NCBI GenBank assembly: GCA_024663395.1
Contig: JANFAH010000005.1
Location: forward strand, 2,604,001 to 2,668,000
Direction: 5' to 3'
DNA from: Pisolithus tinctorius
Lineage: Eukaryota; Basidiomycota; Agaricomycetes; Boletales; Pisolithaceae
DNA: 64,000 nucleotides
The first letter of the stretch is position 1, and each line of letters opens with the position of its first letter. Shown one piece after another: positions 46,618 through 59,684 of the stretch. Position numbers and translations under genes: made by a program. The notes below the pieces were generated by a model. The model did no database searches and was not told the DNA's origin. It saw nothing but the letters and a program-made list of their open reading frames with translations.

Positions 46618-49600
46618 TCAATCCTTCTCATCCAGCTTCGCAAAACTCAACGGCATGAAAGGCTGTGAAAGTGGAGAACCCCGGATCAGCATGCGCTACA
46701 CACGTTCAGATCATCATTGTTGGGATACGTACATAACCCTCCCCTTGGTAATGCTTGCTGTTCGCTTCGACCCAGTGTAATCGGAGAGCATGCAAAAATG
46801 CCGAGAGCCCCTGATTTGGACAGAATGACAGTCAGCTCCGCACCGCACGCACGATCCCACCAAACACCTACCTCCATTATACACAATATAAACACCGTGG
46901 CCCCAAACCACAGCGAGCCTATCAGCGCAAGTGCGATGATTCCCGTGATGCCAGGCATGCCCAGGAAACCCTCTAATGTCATCGACCACAGTACCTCAGA
47001 TAGTTGAGCATGAGCCAATGACAGGGCCCACAACCGAAGGTATGAGGCCGTGTGAGATATACACCCCAGACAGAACTCGATAGTGTGAATAACCTGGTGG
47101 ACAACGATGTCGCCAAAATCGTGCTGTTCCTGTCAAACAACATCGACGATCCACTTCACTATCACTATCAAAAATAATATCACTCACGTGTTCCTCTTCC
47201 ATTTGCTCAATTGCGGCCCGTCCGTTGCCTTCTTCCTCGATTTCCAAACCCTCATCGGTGCTATGGCGAAGCCCATCATGATGATCCAGCCCTACATACC
47301 CTTGGCCCTGGATCTTTTTCATTTCCTTCCACTCGAAATACGGCTTTGCACACAACATCCATGGGACGCAGACAACGGCGAGTAGAACCAAGACCACTTG
47401 AACGAAACCCTGCCCAGCGTATAGCTGCGTAGTGGGATCAATCCTCCCAGGCGACAAAAGCATGGCGATCAACATGTTGAGCAACGAAGGGGGTTCCGTC
47501 GATCGCGTTGTCCAGTCAATCGACCACTTGTAAAGAATACACACGACAAGATAGCCAAAGATCGACTGAAGGAATACCATCTGCGGGATGAAGTTAGTGT
47601 AAATATCCAACGGCCGTTTGAATCTGATATGATTAGGGAGCTGCAAGCACAAGGCAAATGTCATCTGGATGATATGATTAGCTTACTGATGTGAAGAAGG
47701 CAAAGGATAGACGCACGTGTATGACCCCTAAGACAACGGACATTTTCATTTTGTAGGAGTTCGCAAATACCAAGCCGTTGTCAGCCGAACGCCAGGCAGG
47801 ATCTAGGCCAAACGGGTAGACACGGCCAGTGGGGACTCCAACCTCGATCCCATTCATATTCACGAAGTCCCACCCAGAACGCCAGATGTGAAGGGTCCGG
47901 GAGAACAGGTCATTATAAATGAGGCCGGTATACAGGGAAAATAGGCCCATGAGGAGGATAATGTATCGCCCGCTGCAAAAGCGTAAGCGAAGACTTCTAA
48001 CGAATGCACTACGGCTTACGAGAAAAACATCGCGGTGATCTAGCCATGCATTAGCCTTGAGTGAACCCCAAAATGCGAAAATAGTGTACTTACCTCTCCA
48101 AGGTTGGCTCTTGCCCATTTCCTTTCATTTGCGATCATGTACAGGGAGGCAAACAAGATAATGAGACCGTGACCAATGTCGCCGAACATGACAGCGAAGA
48201 GGAAAGGGAACGTAATGATAGCGAATAAACCAGGGTTGACTTCTTGATAGGTCGCAATACCATAACTATCCATGATCGCCTGGAAGCCTTCCGTGAATTT
48301 GTTCGTCCTTACGAAGGTCGGCGGTGTCTTGTGGGTAGGAAGCTCATGCAGTATGGGCACAACATTCGTCCCTGACTCTTCCTATCTGGAGATTAAGTTC
48401 GCCGCAAAAGCAGGTGTGAATGATATATTACCGTCGCGCGCCTGAGGGCTGTCTGTATGACTATAAGATCCCGAGTGGGGCACCACCCTTCAGCAACGAG
48501 CGTCTTCCTTCTGACGTCGTAGTTGAAGAGGTTCATCGTTTCATAGATGGCCTTTTCCTTGCGGACGACATCCTGCCATCGAGAAAGATTCTCGCCGATT
48601 GTAACCAACTCATTTCGTCTAGTGAGACCAGTGTGGTACAGGACAGTCTGGAGATCCTCCAAACGAGCTGTAACTTCGCGAAGCGAATCAGCACGCTTGT
48701 CAGCGTTCGCGTCTATGGGATACAAAGTTGCGCCCATGGATTCCGCCACTTTGCGAATTTTTGCAAGAATAGCTTCACCGTGAGCGAAAATGATGAACAC
48801 GTTCTTACGCGTCTCCACACTAGTAACGGGGTCGACAAAAGGTTCCGCAATGTCGGTATGGTTCATGTAGAGATTGCCTCTCAGAAGACGCCAAAGAACA
48901 CGTTCCAAAGTCGGAATGTGCGATCTTTCTATGGTTCCTGCAACGAACCTACAACCAGTTGGTAAAGACGTGGACGAGTTTCTTCGAGGATACAACTCAC
49001 TCCAACTCGAATTGTGACGCAGATGAATGTTGCGTTTCACGGTCATCATATTGAAGCAAGGGAGCGGAACTGTCGTCGAAGGATGATCGGACTTCGGTTT
49101 GCTGGGTTTCTGCCTGTCGAGCGTATGAGTATAGCCTCTATGTCTACTGCTAGTATTACCTACCTTGTCAAAGAAAACCGCGGTCTCCCGTAGAACGTAC
49201 CGTGCCTCAGTAAGTTCCTTTGTGCGCTCGTTCAGTGTCTTGTAACTCTCGTTCATTTGTACCAGTCGAGCTTCATGCTCTCCCAGCACGTCATCGAGTT
49301 CGTCAATGGTACGGGCAGCACGAGGTCCAACAGTGATGAGAGGTGCCGAATCAGACAAGGGACGAATCGGAATTGGATCCTTTTCTTTCTCAATTTGGCT
49401 GGTAAAGAAACGGGTCTTCCGCGCCATGTCTTCGAACCTCCGGATTTCACCAACAAACGAACGTTGGAAAGGATTGACGTTGGGGTTCAGCTGCAACGCA
49501 ATGTAAGGAAAACTATCCAGACAATAACAGCTACACGAACATCCTTAAATTGAACGTTACCGAGTTCTCCCAATTCGGTGACCGTGTCATGGGCTACTTC

Positions 49601-49720
49601 CGTTGGAATATAGAGCTGCACCAAGCTCATGGGTTCCGAACCTACCGTAACTGGTTAGAAATGAGTAACCTAACTATAGTCTGGATACGCACGGAACATG
49701 GAAGGATAATCATCCCCCAT
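46618..49720 (-). CDS. V-type proton ATPase subunit a (Vph1/Stv1 family)
   Basis: Twelve exons join in phase to 835 residues: 49720-49693, 49641-49541, 49490-49164, 49113-49001, 48948-48432, 48381-48094, 48039-48020, 47972-47717, 47664-47188, 47129-46872, 46810-46733, 46662-46618. Subunit a forms the proton half-channels of the V0 sector in vacuolar or Golgi membranes. The cytosolic N-half starts [20 protein letters not shown] and holds [14 protein letters not shown] and [20 protein letters not shown]. The membrane half has [39 protein letters not shown], and [18 protein letters not shown] with the essential channel arginine. It ends [14 protein letters not shown]. Exon 7 is only 20 bp (ATCACCGCGATGTTTTTCTC). 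Length and motif order match the family fully. Confidence 0.92.
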
Positions 49721-52223
49721 TTCGTGAGTTAGAATAGTAGAGTAGGGCGTCAGAGGTTATAAAAGACGGTCTGAGTCCACAACAGTGCTGCGCTTGGTGT
49801 CTTTAGAGACGCGACGGCGACCCGAGCAAGTATTTGGCTTTATTTGTGTTATTTGTGTAGGACAAAGTACTTATGCTAGCCGAGAAGAAGCCCATGCCCC
49901 AACGGACGATCCCCTCAGAGGGCTGTATTACCAACACCATGCCTAAAATCGCCTACCTTTTACTTCAGGAGAAGATGTGCGGGACGTACGAGATCCTTGG
50001 TACGGAAGTCACCGAAGACATCGCCAGCACAAGCCAAGCATGGACGTCCTGGACGCTGCTTGATCGCGCATCTGCGGCTAGCATTTACCTCTAGTCGGGG
50101 TCAACGCCTGCAGGGCGCGTAAATTCGCATTCCCAATGCTTTCCACTGCTAACCTTTATTCACTTTGTGTATCCTGTCTGCGATTGGCCTCATAAATCGC
50201 TTGGCAGTGTGGGGAATGAGCTCGGGACGATCCACACGCAGTTTTTCAACATCAAGGTTTCTCCCTTACGCAGCGACACCCAACTATCGGTGTTAGAGTC
50301 ATGGTTGACAGCGTCCACGTTGACAGCACCTGGAAGGCTAAGCGATCTGGAACGGATGTTCCTCCGGCGAAGAGCCCTGTAAACCGGTCCGGGGGCCGCT
50401 AAATACCCCGCAGAAAATCCCGATTACACAGCGCGTGTATCTAGTCCCCATCTGCCAGGACTCGTACAGCAGGGATGATGTCAGCATGCTATTCACAATT
50501 GGGGAACCCCATTCTCACAAACTGTTTATGATATGGTTGGGACACGTGTGCCCGAAAGAGGTACGACGTACGGTTTCGTTCCCCACTTGGACAGGAATAT
50601 TCGCCACCTCCTCGAGATTATGCAACTGAGCGGCCTAACGATCCGTAACGACCGTGAAACGGCGAAGCAAAAGACGATCCCCAACTGTGCCTTCATCATC
50701 AACTATGTACGCCCTTTTCGGGGCAAGGAAATGGGAACATACGAGAGAGGAGACCTTCAGAGGAAACCGATCGAAAAGGTCTAATGGAAATATCAGCCCG
50801 TTCCTTATGTGCTTGGTAGGCGGTCTACACATTCAGCTATGTATTTATCTGACCACTCCTGTGTAGTCTCTATTGTTTTGATTCGACCATGACCCTCGCG
50901 GCGATCATTACACCTCCATGCGACGGAGAGAAGCTGGAACTTCGAGACATTGTCACTGTGGATCTTCAGTTCACGCAGAATCGCGTAGCAAATATGATTC
51001 ATCTGATTAACCTGGCTCCTCTTTTCCCCCAGCTGGCCAGCCCTGTATCATCTCCAGTAGATGATGAAAAATTATTGATGGGCCCTGTTGGTGATGAGGG
51101 TGCGGGGTTGTTGATGTAATTAATTGGGATGATTCCGTCACAACCTCGACAAAGGCCCAGCATGCAGAAGAGGGCGGTATTTGAGGGGGCACTTAGCCTC
51201 CCATCCTCTTTCGTTGGCATAAGAAGCATCCCGGTCGTACGAGATGGGCTTGTTTCGTCCCTCGCGTCGTCCGTCTCCGAGAACTTTCAGCAAGCTATAC
51301 ACCGGTGGCTATGCTACTTAGCCCGCCGCTCTGTAATACCGCAGCACTCTCAATCTCTTCCTGTTCCTCACAACGAAGGTACCTAGATTTGAACTCAAAA
51401 GTCTCTTTCATGTGCGCATTGTTATCATTCATAGGTGTACAGTATAATACAGACAACCGCCACCTACGCTGTTTGATATGTTCGGTCACTAGGAATCCGA
51501 GTACGAGCCGATCTGTGCGTCTGCACGTCCACCAGAACTCACACCGTACCTGCGGCCCAGCTTATACAACGTCTACATATTGGGATTGGTCCGTCCCCAG
51601 TTTTCGACCGACTCGACACATGGTGACGCGATTCAACCGGCCGATGGGGACCGCAATCCACGGAGGGCGCTACCAACTTGAAGTTGTCGTTCATTTCATT
51701 TGACGTTTGGATTTTGGCAAGAAACACTCCCCCAATTGTCGATAAACGAATGGGAAGGTAGATGGTATGTGCCCAGTGTCAGAGTGGAGTATACACGCGT
51801 GCCATACCACAGAAATGCCGCTGTAGAGATGCCATGGTGACATGGACCCTCCTTACGCGGACCTCTCGGTACAGCGGCGACCCGAGGCTCGAACAGCGTA
51901 CAACAGCTATACTTGCAGTAGGAAACAGTACCATCGCGCAGAACCAGCATTGGAAACAGCCTTCAACAATCATTCATGACGATTACCAGTATTTATGTAC
52001 GGTAAACACATATAACCAGACAAAAAGCAAAATGGAAAACGAGCAGCATAGATTCCGAGCCAGAGAACCGCTTAAAAGAGATGTCAAACATTACCGATGC
52101 ATTTTGGCACGGACATGGAAATCCAGTTCACTCGACTGGATCGACGTCACATGTTCTATGCTGTCTAGAAAGCCTAAAAACAAGAAATGATGCTTTGTCA
52201 AAAACAAATAAACCCAGGAACTC
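49721..52223. other. Long intergenic stretch, possible unrecognised gene
   Basis: About 2.5 kb, including the V-ATPase promoter at its left end. Plus-strand frames at 49873-50094, 50533-50784 and 50889-51119 might be exons of a small gene, but I can neither join them convincingly nor name a family. 51762-52190 is another frame without motifs. No repeat or RNA gene is recognised. Confidence 0.4.
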
Positions 52224-53496
52224 TTACTTTCGCTGCAGCTCTTGGCGGATCAGCATCCCCCAGACCTCCTTGCCAAACGTGGTCTGCCATTCGGGGTCGT
52301 TGGGATCGACGTCATTATCAAACACACCCATCTGCTCGCAAAAATCGTTCAGGTCATAATCCCAAAAGTCGCTACGAACATCGCCACCCGGAAAATGACA
52401 GAGCAGGCATCGCTCAAAATGGGTACGTAAGAACATGTCGCTAGGCCGCAGTGGATCATCGGAGGAAATGTCGAGATAAGTACGGGGGTCAAATGGCGCG
52501 TATTCATCGTATGGGACGAAAAAGACGATACGATAGTTATCCTTAAGTGAAGATATCTTCAGAATCAAATCAAGAGGAAAATGAAGGTAATCACATCAAC
52601 ATCAATGCCCAAGAAGTTCTGCCTGAACAACTCTGCAATGCCTTCCCGTAAAGTAAGCGCATTCGATATGGTTAGATACTGCTCCAGGTCATCAGTAAAC
52701 TGTTGGCCTATCTCGGGCTCGTAACAATCGGGCTAAAGTTGGTGTCAACACGTGAAGCAAATTGTCAGGACCAGGAACCCCACCTCTGATCCAACTATAG
52801 GAGGGTAAATCCAAGTTACATTGAGTGGGCCATTATCGGCACCCGCGCCCGTGACCACACAGCGACCGTGATCTCGAGATATGACCTCTTCGACAAAGTT
52901 GGCAGACATGTCATTTTTCTACGTAGGCTGGTCAGGACAGCATGCCAATTCAACACATCATATGTACATACTGGACGCGCCTCTGGATCGTCCATGTAGA
53001 CTTGTTCTTCCTCAAAAAAGGTTAACTTTAAGTAATCGAATCGAAAAGCTTTTGGAGAGACTTCTCCTACGGTGTAGAAAATATCAGCCACAGTCATAGC
53101 AAAGAACGACGACTGTCGGTTACACACCAGAGAACATGGCCAAGTCACCTGGGTGTAAGGGTGCGTCCAAAGTGCGAGGAAGGTCGTCTCCAACGGGGAA
53201 GACGTCATACCCAAAAGGCTCATTCAATGATGAATGGGTGACCTCCACATAGCGCAGCGTGAAGGGCCTGGGCCCATCCAGCGATAAAGTGTCGATCCAG
53301 CGGTAGAGTGCAGAAACCGGGATTGGACGGCGTGGGTCGACGTGAAGTCCTGATGAACATAGCTCCTAAGTTAGTGCGATAAGAAATTAGAGACGGCACG
53401 CACCTCCATGTAACTGACCATACGTTGACCATACGAATAAGTTTCGCTTGAGGGCAGTTGATCTCTTGGATAGAACATGGTAAGGTTGGTATACAT
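52224..53496 (-). CDS. HNH_2-type nuclease-domain protein, intact copy
   Basis: Spliced gene from ATG 53496 (or an inner ATG at 53478) to TAA 52224-52226. Order: SSETYSYGQRMVSYME, then LHVDPRRPIPVSALYRWIDT, then GPRPFTLRYVEVTHSSLNEP, DLPRTLDAPLHPGDL, EEEQVYMDDPEARP, then the nuclease core NDMSANFVEEVISRDHGRCVVTG followed by TWIYPPIVGSE, then LREGIAELFRQNFLGIDVDD and a C-terminal NDPEWQTTFGKEVWGMLIR. RDxxRCVVTG and the downstream layout are those of the fungal HNH_2 family (PF13391), common and often multicopy in basidiomycetes. Biological role unknown; some may be from mobile or defence DNA. In the usual A-H-I-x-P position this copy has T-W-I-Y-P-P, so the second motif histidine is absent and catalysis is uncertain. 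Confidence 0.6.
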
Positions 53497-54116
53497 TGTC
53501 ACTGCCAGACATGATGCATGATGAACGTACGTATTTCTGTGCAAACAAATCCGTTTTATATGGAGTATGCTTTTCCGGTTTCCAATTCCAACCAGTGAGT
53601 CACATTCCAGGACGCGGATCCTGGTCTGTGTCGCGCAAGATCTTACCGGACCAAAAGCCGGGCGACCATAATTTCCAACTTCTTTTGAAATTTGATTTGT
53701 AAATGACTTCAGCTTACAACGATTTGATGTCATTTATTTATGATTTCATCGTCTTTGTCGTCCGTTCGCTTGCTAGGTGCTTAGATAGCACTCTTCATCG
53801 AGAACCATGCTGGACCAACGTTCTGTTGGTGTGGTTTTGGATATTATCATGTCTCGTATGAAATTTATATGGCGGGTTTAACACTAGATTGGCATATCAT
53901 TGATGTTGAAGACAGGACATTTTAAAACATGCTATCACAGCGAAGTACAAATAACAACACGGTATCACCGTGTGCAAGAGCAGGCAAATAATCGTTGAAA
54001 GTGGCCTTCGACAATGTTTCACGGCGATGTAAAAGACTGCCAACAGTGGCACCACCATCTTCAAGCCCCGGGACTTCAGTTCCCTACGGCACGTCCATTC
54101 AATACATAGTAACTCG
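53497..54116. other. Intergenic region HNH gene / Dicer 3' end
   Basis: About 620 bp with low GC content between the HNH gene start and the Dicer stop, both minus strand. It should contain the HNH promoter. Frames 53496-53702 (+) and 53897-54229 (-) show no motif. Confidence 0.5.
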
Positions 54117-57100
54117 TCATTCTTCCATCGCATCCTCCCCACGTTCGCTTCCTGCTTCATCCGCGTCTTCGGCATCCTCGGCATCCTCGACGTCAACGTC
54201 CTCGCTCTCATTTGGAGCGAAGTTCTCATCTAACTTTCGTTTAGCTAGTGTTGCGAAACCTTCTTCGGTCTCGTCTGAGAGGCTGGGCGGCGTTTCCTCA
54301 ACGGCCGACTCCATGGGATCTTCAGCCTGACTAGGTCGTTCCGGAATTGCCTTGACGCAATCACACAGGCGAGCAAGATTCATCTCGAAATTGGGGTCGC
54401 TCAGCAAGTTACGTGCACGTTCTGCGGCGAGTCCTTTCGAAAGCGAGAGATTGGTAGCAGTGACGGGTCCGACCACCACAACGTCATGCACGACCACGGA
54501 GATACTATCATTACGTCGCAACTCCATATTGCTTTGACTTTTCCTGTAATGTAAGGATAAAACGTCAGATAAGGAAGTTCAGAGTCAGAATCATAACACT
54601 TACTGGAAGGCAATCCGTTTACACCCTGCAGTGGCAGCCCACACCATGAGCTCTGAAACAGGGTCACGGGGGAGATTCGTGGTAAGCACGTCTAATATGT
54701 CGCTCATCACCACCTCGACAACTGCAGCCGTCCGCTCAAAGTTATAAGCACTGTCAATCAGCACTGCGCCAATCAAACTTTCCAGCACATCGCTTAGCGC
54801 CTTCGGCGGATCGTACTTCCATCCTTTCACGATTACGTCCTCTGGCATAAGCGTCTCGAGAAGTGGCACATGTCGGTTTATCGCCGTGCTGAGTTCAGCA
54901 TTGTTAATTAGCAAATGCTTGTGCAGCCCGAGACGTTTAACTGCGATGGACGCCAGCGTAGGGCCACAGACAGCACGAGATCTCGCAGCAGATAATTGGC
55001 CGGATGTTGCTTCCGGGAACTTTTGAAATAGGTGGCGCATCACCACAAGGTCAATCACAGCTACGTTTGCGACAACTCGTAAGGACTAGGTCCGGAAAAT
55101 ATGGCTCTAGACTCACCATCTCCGAGGAATTCCATGCGCTGATATGACGCTCCAGAAGACGTAGCAAAGGATGGGTGCGTAACCGCCTCAACGAGCAGCT
55201 CACCCCTGTGGAATTCGTATCCCATCACGACCTGCAGTTCCGAGAAGAGAGGCGGCACAGGTGACGATTCCGGTGGACGCGAGAACCTTAAACCCCACGG
55301 GATCGCGTTACCTATCGACACCCCAAGGGCATCACCAGCACGCAAGGCCATCTCAATCCCTCCCGTCAAAAACGCAGCACCGAGGGTAGCCTCCATACAG
55401 TCCTGTAAACTACGTCGGGCGAAGGACCTCTGCACGGCATGGCACGAATTTAACATCTGCGTCAGCACGTCCTCTCCTTCGGGGATCGTGTATCGCCATA
55501 TATGTACGTTGTGTCCCTCTGAAGTCAGGAACCGCTCAAGGCCAATCTCTGTGGCACGCGCAAGGAGGGTCCTGTTGGATACGCTGCTCTGTCGCAACTG
55601 CGAGAGCTGGCCTTCGTGGCGGTGCGGATACTTGTTCATGACATGCACCGTAGTGACAAGCTTCAGTACCGAATCGCCCAACGTTTCCAGACGCTGATTG
55701 TTCCACTTCGCATTCGTCGTCGGCAGGGCGGTGCCTTCAATGAGGAGATCGTCGGTGATGGGGGGAAGGCCAAGTTGGAAGCGAGCCTCGCGGGCACGGT
55801 AGAGATCCGTCGCACGCCTACATATGCGCGGAAGGAAGAGAAACGCCCGATACACCCTGTCTGAGAAATGCATCCGTCTACATGCGCCTTGGGGGACGAT
55901 AGAGCCGATAGGCACAGTCTGCGTCCTGAAAGCATCCACATCCAGCAGTCGACCCATAGGGCGGTATAAACCCGACGGACGTCGTGGGACACTTAGGACC
56001 TCGATCAGGGGACAGTCAGTGGGGACGAATGCTTCGCGTGTCTTGCGCGTCCAACGCTCCATAAAATAGTCCTCATAAGTTGCATGTGTCGCTTCGCGCG
56101 AACCGGGAGGAGGAACAGAACGTGCAGTGAGATCTTTTCGGATGTTGTGCAATATCAAAGCTCGACCGTACTGGTTACAGTTCATTACCATCAGACGGTC
56201 ATAGTCAGCCTCGGTGACACTCGTCCAGTCATACGTGCCATAGGGTTCATCGATGACGCGCTGCATAGCTTCGAAGTCAATACAATTATGTTCTGTGAGT
56301 GGAACAACGAAGCAAGTTATCGGCAATGTGATAGGACGACCTGTGACACAAAACCAGAGCCCGGCTTTGGTATAGTCTTCAAGCATGCGTAATTTCTCCA
56401 ACTCTTCGTCCGCATCGAAAACAAGCTCATCCGTGCATCGCAACGAAATTGTATGACCTTCACTCATCAGTTCGAGCGCTGGCAACTCCGTGCCGGTCAC
56501 CAGTCCTGCACAGTCAATGCCATCGATCGTGATGACATGCATGCGTAGACGCGGTCCCAGCGTCCACGGATCTCGCACTTGAACATCCAAAACCTCCGGA
56601 ATACTTGACACGTCCACCAGCCTCCGTCCGTCTGCATCGTGCTCACTCCGTCCCTTCGACCCCGTGATCGGCAGCAAATAATCATCAAAAACGTCTAGCT
56701 TGTGCAATGTCTTGACAGCCAAGAAGGCTACAGCACGCTTCGCCTCCCGCTTTGAGTGTCTCGGTGGTCCGCGGTAGACCAACTTGTCAATAGGTAGCGG
56801 AAGGCTCGCGGGAAGTTCCAGCACAGCCGCGTAGTCGCCTGAGTACTTCGGTGTTGGTGGCGGTGTGTAGGCGTCATGTGGGATCAACGAGCAGAGGTAG
56901 TTAATGAGGCCTATCGCACTCCCGTACGTGAGCACTGCTCCAGTGGATGGAACGATGTAACGCTCGCGGACTGCAAGGTCTTCGGGGTCGTCTTCCTCCA
57001 GCTCGCCCTCTTCAGAATCGGAGGACATGCCAGGAGAAGTGGGCCGTGTGGGGCCCTCGCGCGTCTGGTAGACACGCTTAAGCTCCGGCTCAGAGGACTG

Positions 57101-59249
57101 GAACATGGTGTAACGACTCAGGTGCGCCGTGTGCCCGGCTTGGACCATGATAACGAAACTAGAAGATTTGGTGCGGGCACGTCCGCGCGACTGGACATAC
57201 CCCACCATATGATGAAGCGGATCGAAGCGAATCACGAGGTCACAGGCCTGACCAAAATTCAGCAACGCACAACTAAATCATGCCGAGACCTACTGGGAAA
57301 TCAAGACCCTCTTCCGCGACAGACGTAGCGATAACTGAGGCACGTAAGTCAAACCATTGACAGCAATGCGGAGAAAAACACACGAAGGTTGAGTTCCCCC
57401 TCTCTAAACATTCTCACTGTATCTTGCTGTCTCGCCAATCCCATACCCTTCACATCCGCTCGTACCGAAACCGCTGCCTTTCCTTTGCCACCCCCACTTC
57501 CACCGTTCTGTCTTCCACTGCCATGGCCACCACCGTGACCCACCAATTCGGCACAGCGAATCTTCCCTCGCAATTCTGGCACATTTCCTAGGATCTTTGC
57601 AAGGCAAGCTGCAACTTGGCGTTGCTCGACAAAGACAATACCATGGAACGTGGACGTATGGTACTCGAGAAGCACCTCCGTGAGGGCTTTCACCTTCGGT
57701 GAGCACCAAGCAAGGGGAACCGTTACGGGTACAGTAGACTGAGCTGTTGGTAATTGATGAGAGGTGGGGGCCATGGGAGTGGAAGACACAATGGTGGAAG
57801 TGGGGATGGGCGAGGATGACGATGAACGCGAGAGCGAGGATGAATGTGAGGGCGGGGAAGAATCGAACCAGGGTTGAAAGTCAGTTAAAATTGCATCGAT
57901 TTGTTCAAGGTCAACCGGAACGGGAGGTTTGGGCATGTTTACCGCACCGTCGACATCCATAGGTGCAAAGCCATAGTTTTCATCATCATACAAGGAGAGC
58001 GGATCGCCTAGCTGTTCTTTCCACGACGTCTCAATTTGATACAAAATCTGGCTTATACGTGGGCGAAGGTCGTGATATATGAACAGGTCGGCACAGTAGG
58101 GGCCCAGGCTGTTGCGCGTGACATGGTACTTCATAAGAAGCTTGTCCCAGGGAATGTCCACATCGTCAGAGCGGAAATAGCTGAGAGTGTCCCATAGGTT
58201 GGGATTTAAATACAAATAGTGGTCGGGGGGAGGGTAGTACTCTTTAATGAGCTGCAAGTACAAGTTGTATTGTCAATGCCATTAGAGTCACACACTCTGG
58301 ACCACACACCTCGACCGGCCGCGGGGAGTTTTCTAGTAACTCAGACACGTGTTCCCGGACGGCAATGACTGTGGCATCCAAGTTTCTCTCTAGCGTTTGA
58401 AGGGACCCTTCGGCATCCTTAGGGTTCCATATCGGTGACGCAGTCATGCCAAATATCTTGGGTCTCTCGGCAGGATCAACTTGGAAGTATTCGCGCATGA
58501 TGCCATTATATGCATGATTTTTCCTTGTGTGATGGCACTCGTCAAATATTATGAGCGAAACCTGAACATATGTGATAAGAGAAACGATCAAACGCTGACA
58601 CGATATGGCAAAGACATACCTTATCTATACTCCAGTGGGAATGCGTCAATACGTTCAGAAATATCTGAGCTAAATGCGTCATCGCATCAACACATGCCCA
58701 TCACGAAGGTGAAAGGCCCCGGACGGGTCCGAATTCGGAAACCTAGCACTTACCTGTCATAACTACTACGTCTGCGCCCTCGAATGCCGCCTTCCAATTT
58801 GCCCTATCTGATAGCTCTAAATCGAGTCTACCGTGAAACTTGCGAACTCGCAGTGGGGTCTGACTAGAGATAAATGAAGCTTGTTGCTCGACGAGAGCAA
58901 CCTTGGGGACCAGAAACACGACGACCTTTCCTCGGGCATGAGGCTGAAGGACTATCCATTTGATGAGTAAAACGGATATGTAGGTCTTGCCACTCCCGGT
59001 GTCAAGTGCAGCGATGATGTTGCTAGACTGAGCACGGATGAAGATTTCTTCCTGATATTTTCGGGGCATGAACACCTCCATGGGCGTCGTCGTCGTCGTC
59101 GTCGTCGTGACATCCGCAGCAGGCTGATGTGGTTTCTGTGGTTTCTGAGACTTGGACTGCGATAATATGACTTGGGAATGAGGGACTCCAGGAAGCGAAT
59201 GAGATTTAGCCAAGATGGTTGGCGACTTGATCGTCTTCGTGATGATCAT
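54117..59249 (-). CDS. Dicer-like endoribonuclease
   Basis: Eight exons (59249-58754, 58669-58620, 58561-58310, 58251-57384, 57334-57294, 57247-55117, 55060-54604, 54543-54117) join in phase to 1,573 residues. Dicer cuts double-stranded RNA into small RNAs for silencing. In order: helicase with Walker A LDTGSGKT (82-89), FDECHH (about 187-192), MTASPIW, and helicase C (VATSVAEEGLDFP-type ending, then GYVQSRGRART); a dimerisation (DUF283) region (GSAIGLINYLCSLIP, then KREAKRAVAFLAVKTLH); RNase IIIa (RLETLGDSVLKLV, about 1083-1095); and RNase IIIb (RMEFLGD|AVIDLVVM, about 1270-1285). No clear PAZ signature is seen. The tail is strongly acidic (GSERGEDAMEE), with no obvious second double-stranded-RNA-binding domain. 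A thin Thr run (about 48-56) is a simple repeat. Confidence 0.88.
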
Positions 59250-59684
59250 CTGTGTTGAGCAAGCCTGAGGGGAACAAGTTCAACACGGATGATAATTACG
59301 ACGACGGTCCACTTGCTAACCAGCTTGGATGCTACGACAGACGGAGGTGGTCAGATGGGAGAACAGCGCATGTGCATATTACGGACTACTCTCGCCGTCA
59401 CACCGTGTGACCGAAGTGGAGTGACATCACTGCGCGATGATCCGACTATCGTACTTACCGGTTACTTCAACTAGTAACCGGTCAGAAAGCGAAGAATTAC
59501 TGGTACATTTTGGATCAGTGGAGTGTCTAATGTACATCACAAGTCCCACACAACCAGCCCATTTGATGTCGCTCGTCTGAGTTGCCGCGTCACGTCAATG
59601 TCCGGAAAGAAGAGCATGACGGCACAAAACAAATGAATCCAGGAACTCTCACCTTCGCACACACCGTTGGCGGATCAGCACCTC
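59250..59684. other. Dicer upstream region
   Basis: About 435 bp between the Dicer ATG (59249) and the 3' end of the HNH pseudogene, both on the minus strand. No TATA box stands out. No gene seen. Confidence 0.5.

Noticed and set aside
49873..51119. Possible multi-exon gene
   Set aside because: Frames cannot be joined in phase with good splice sites and match no family I know.
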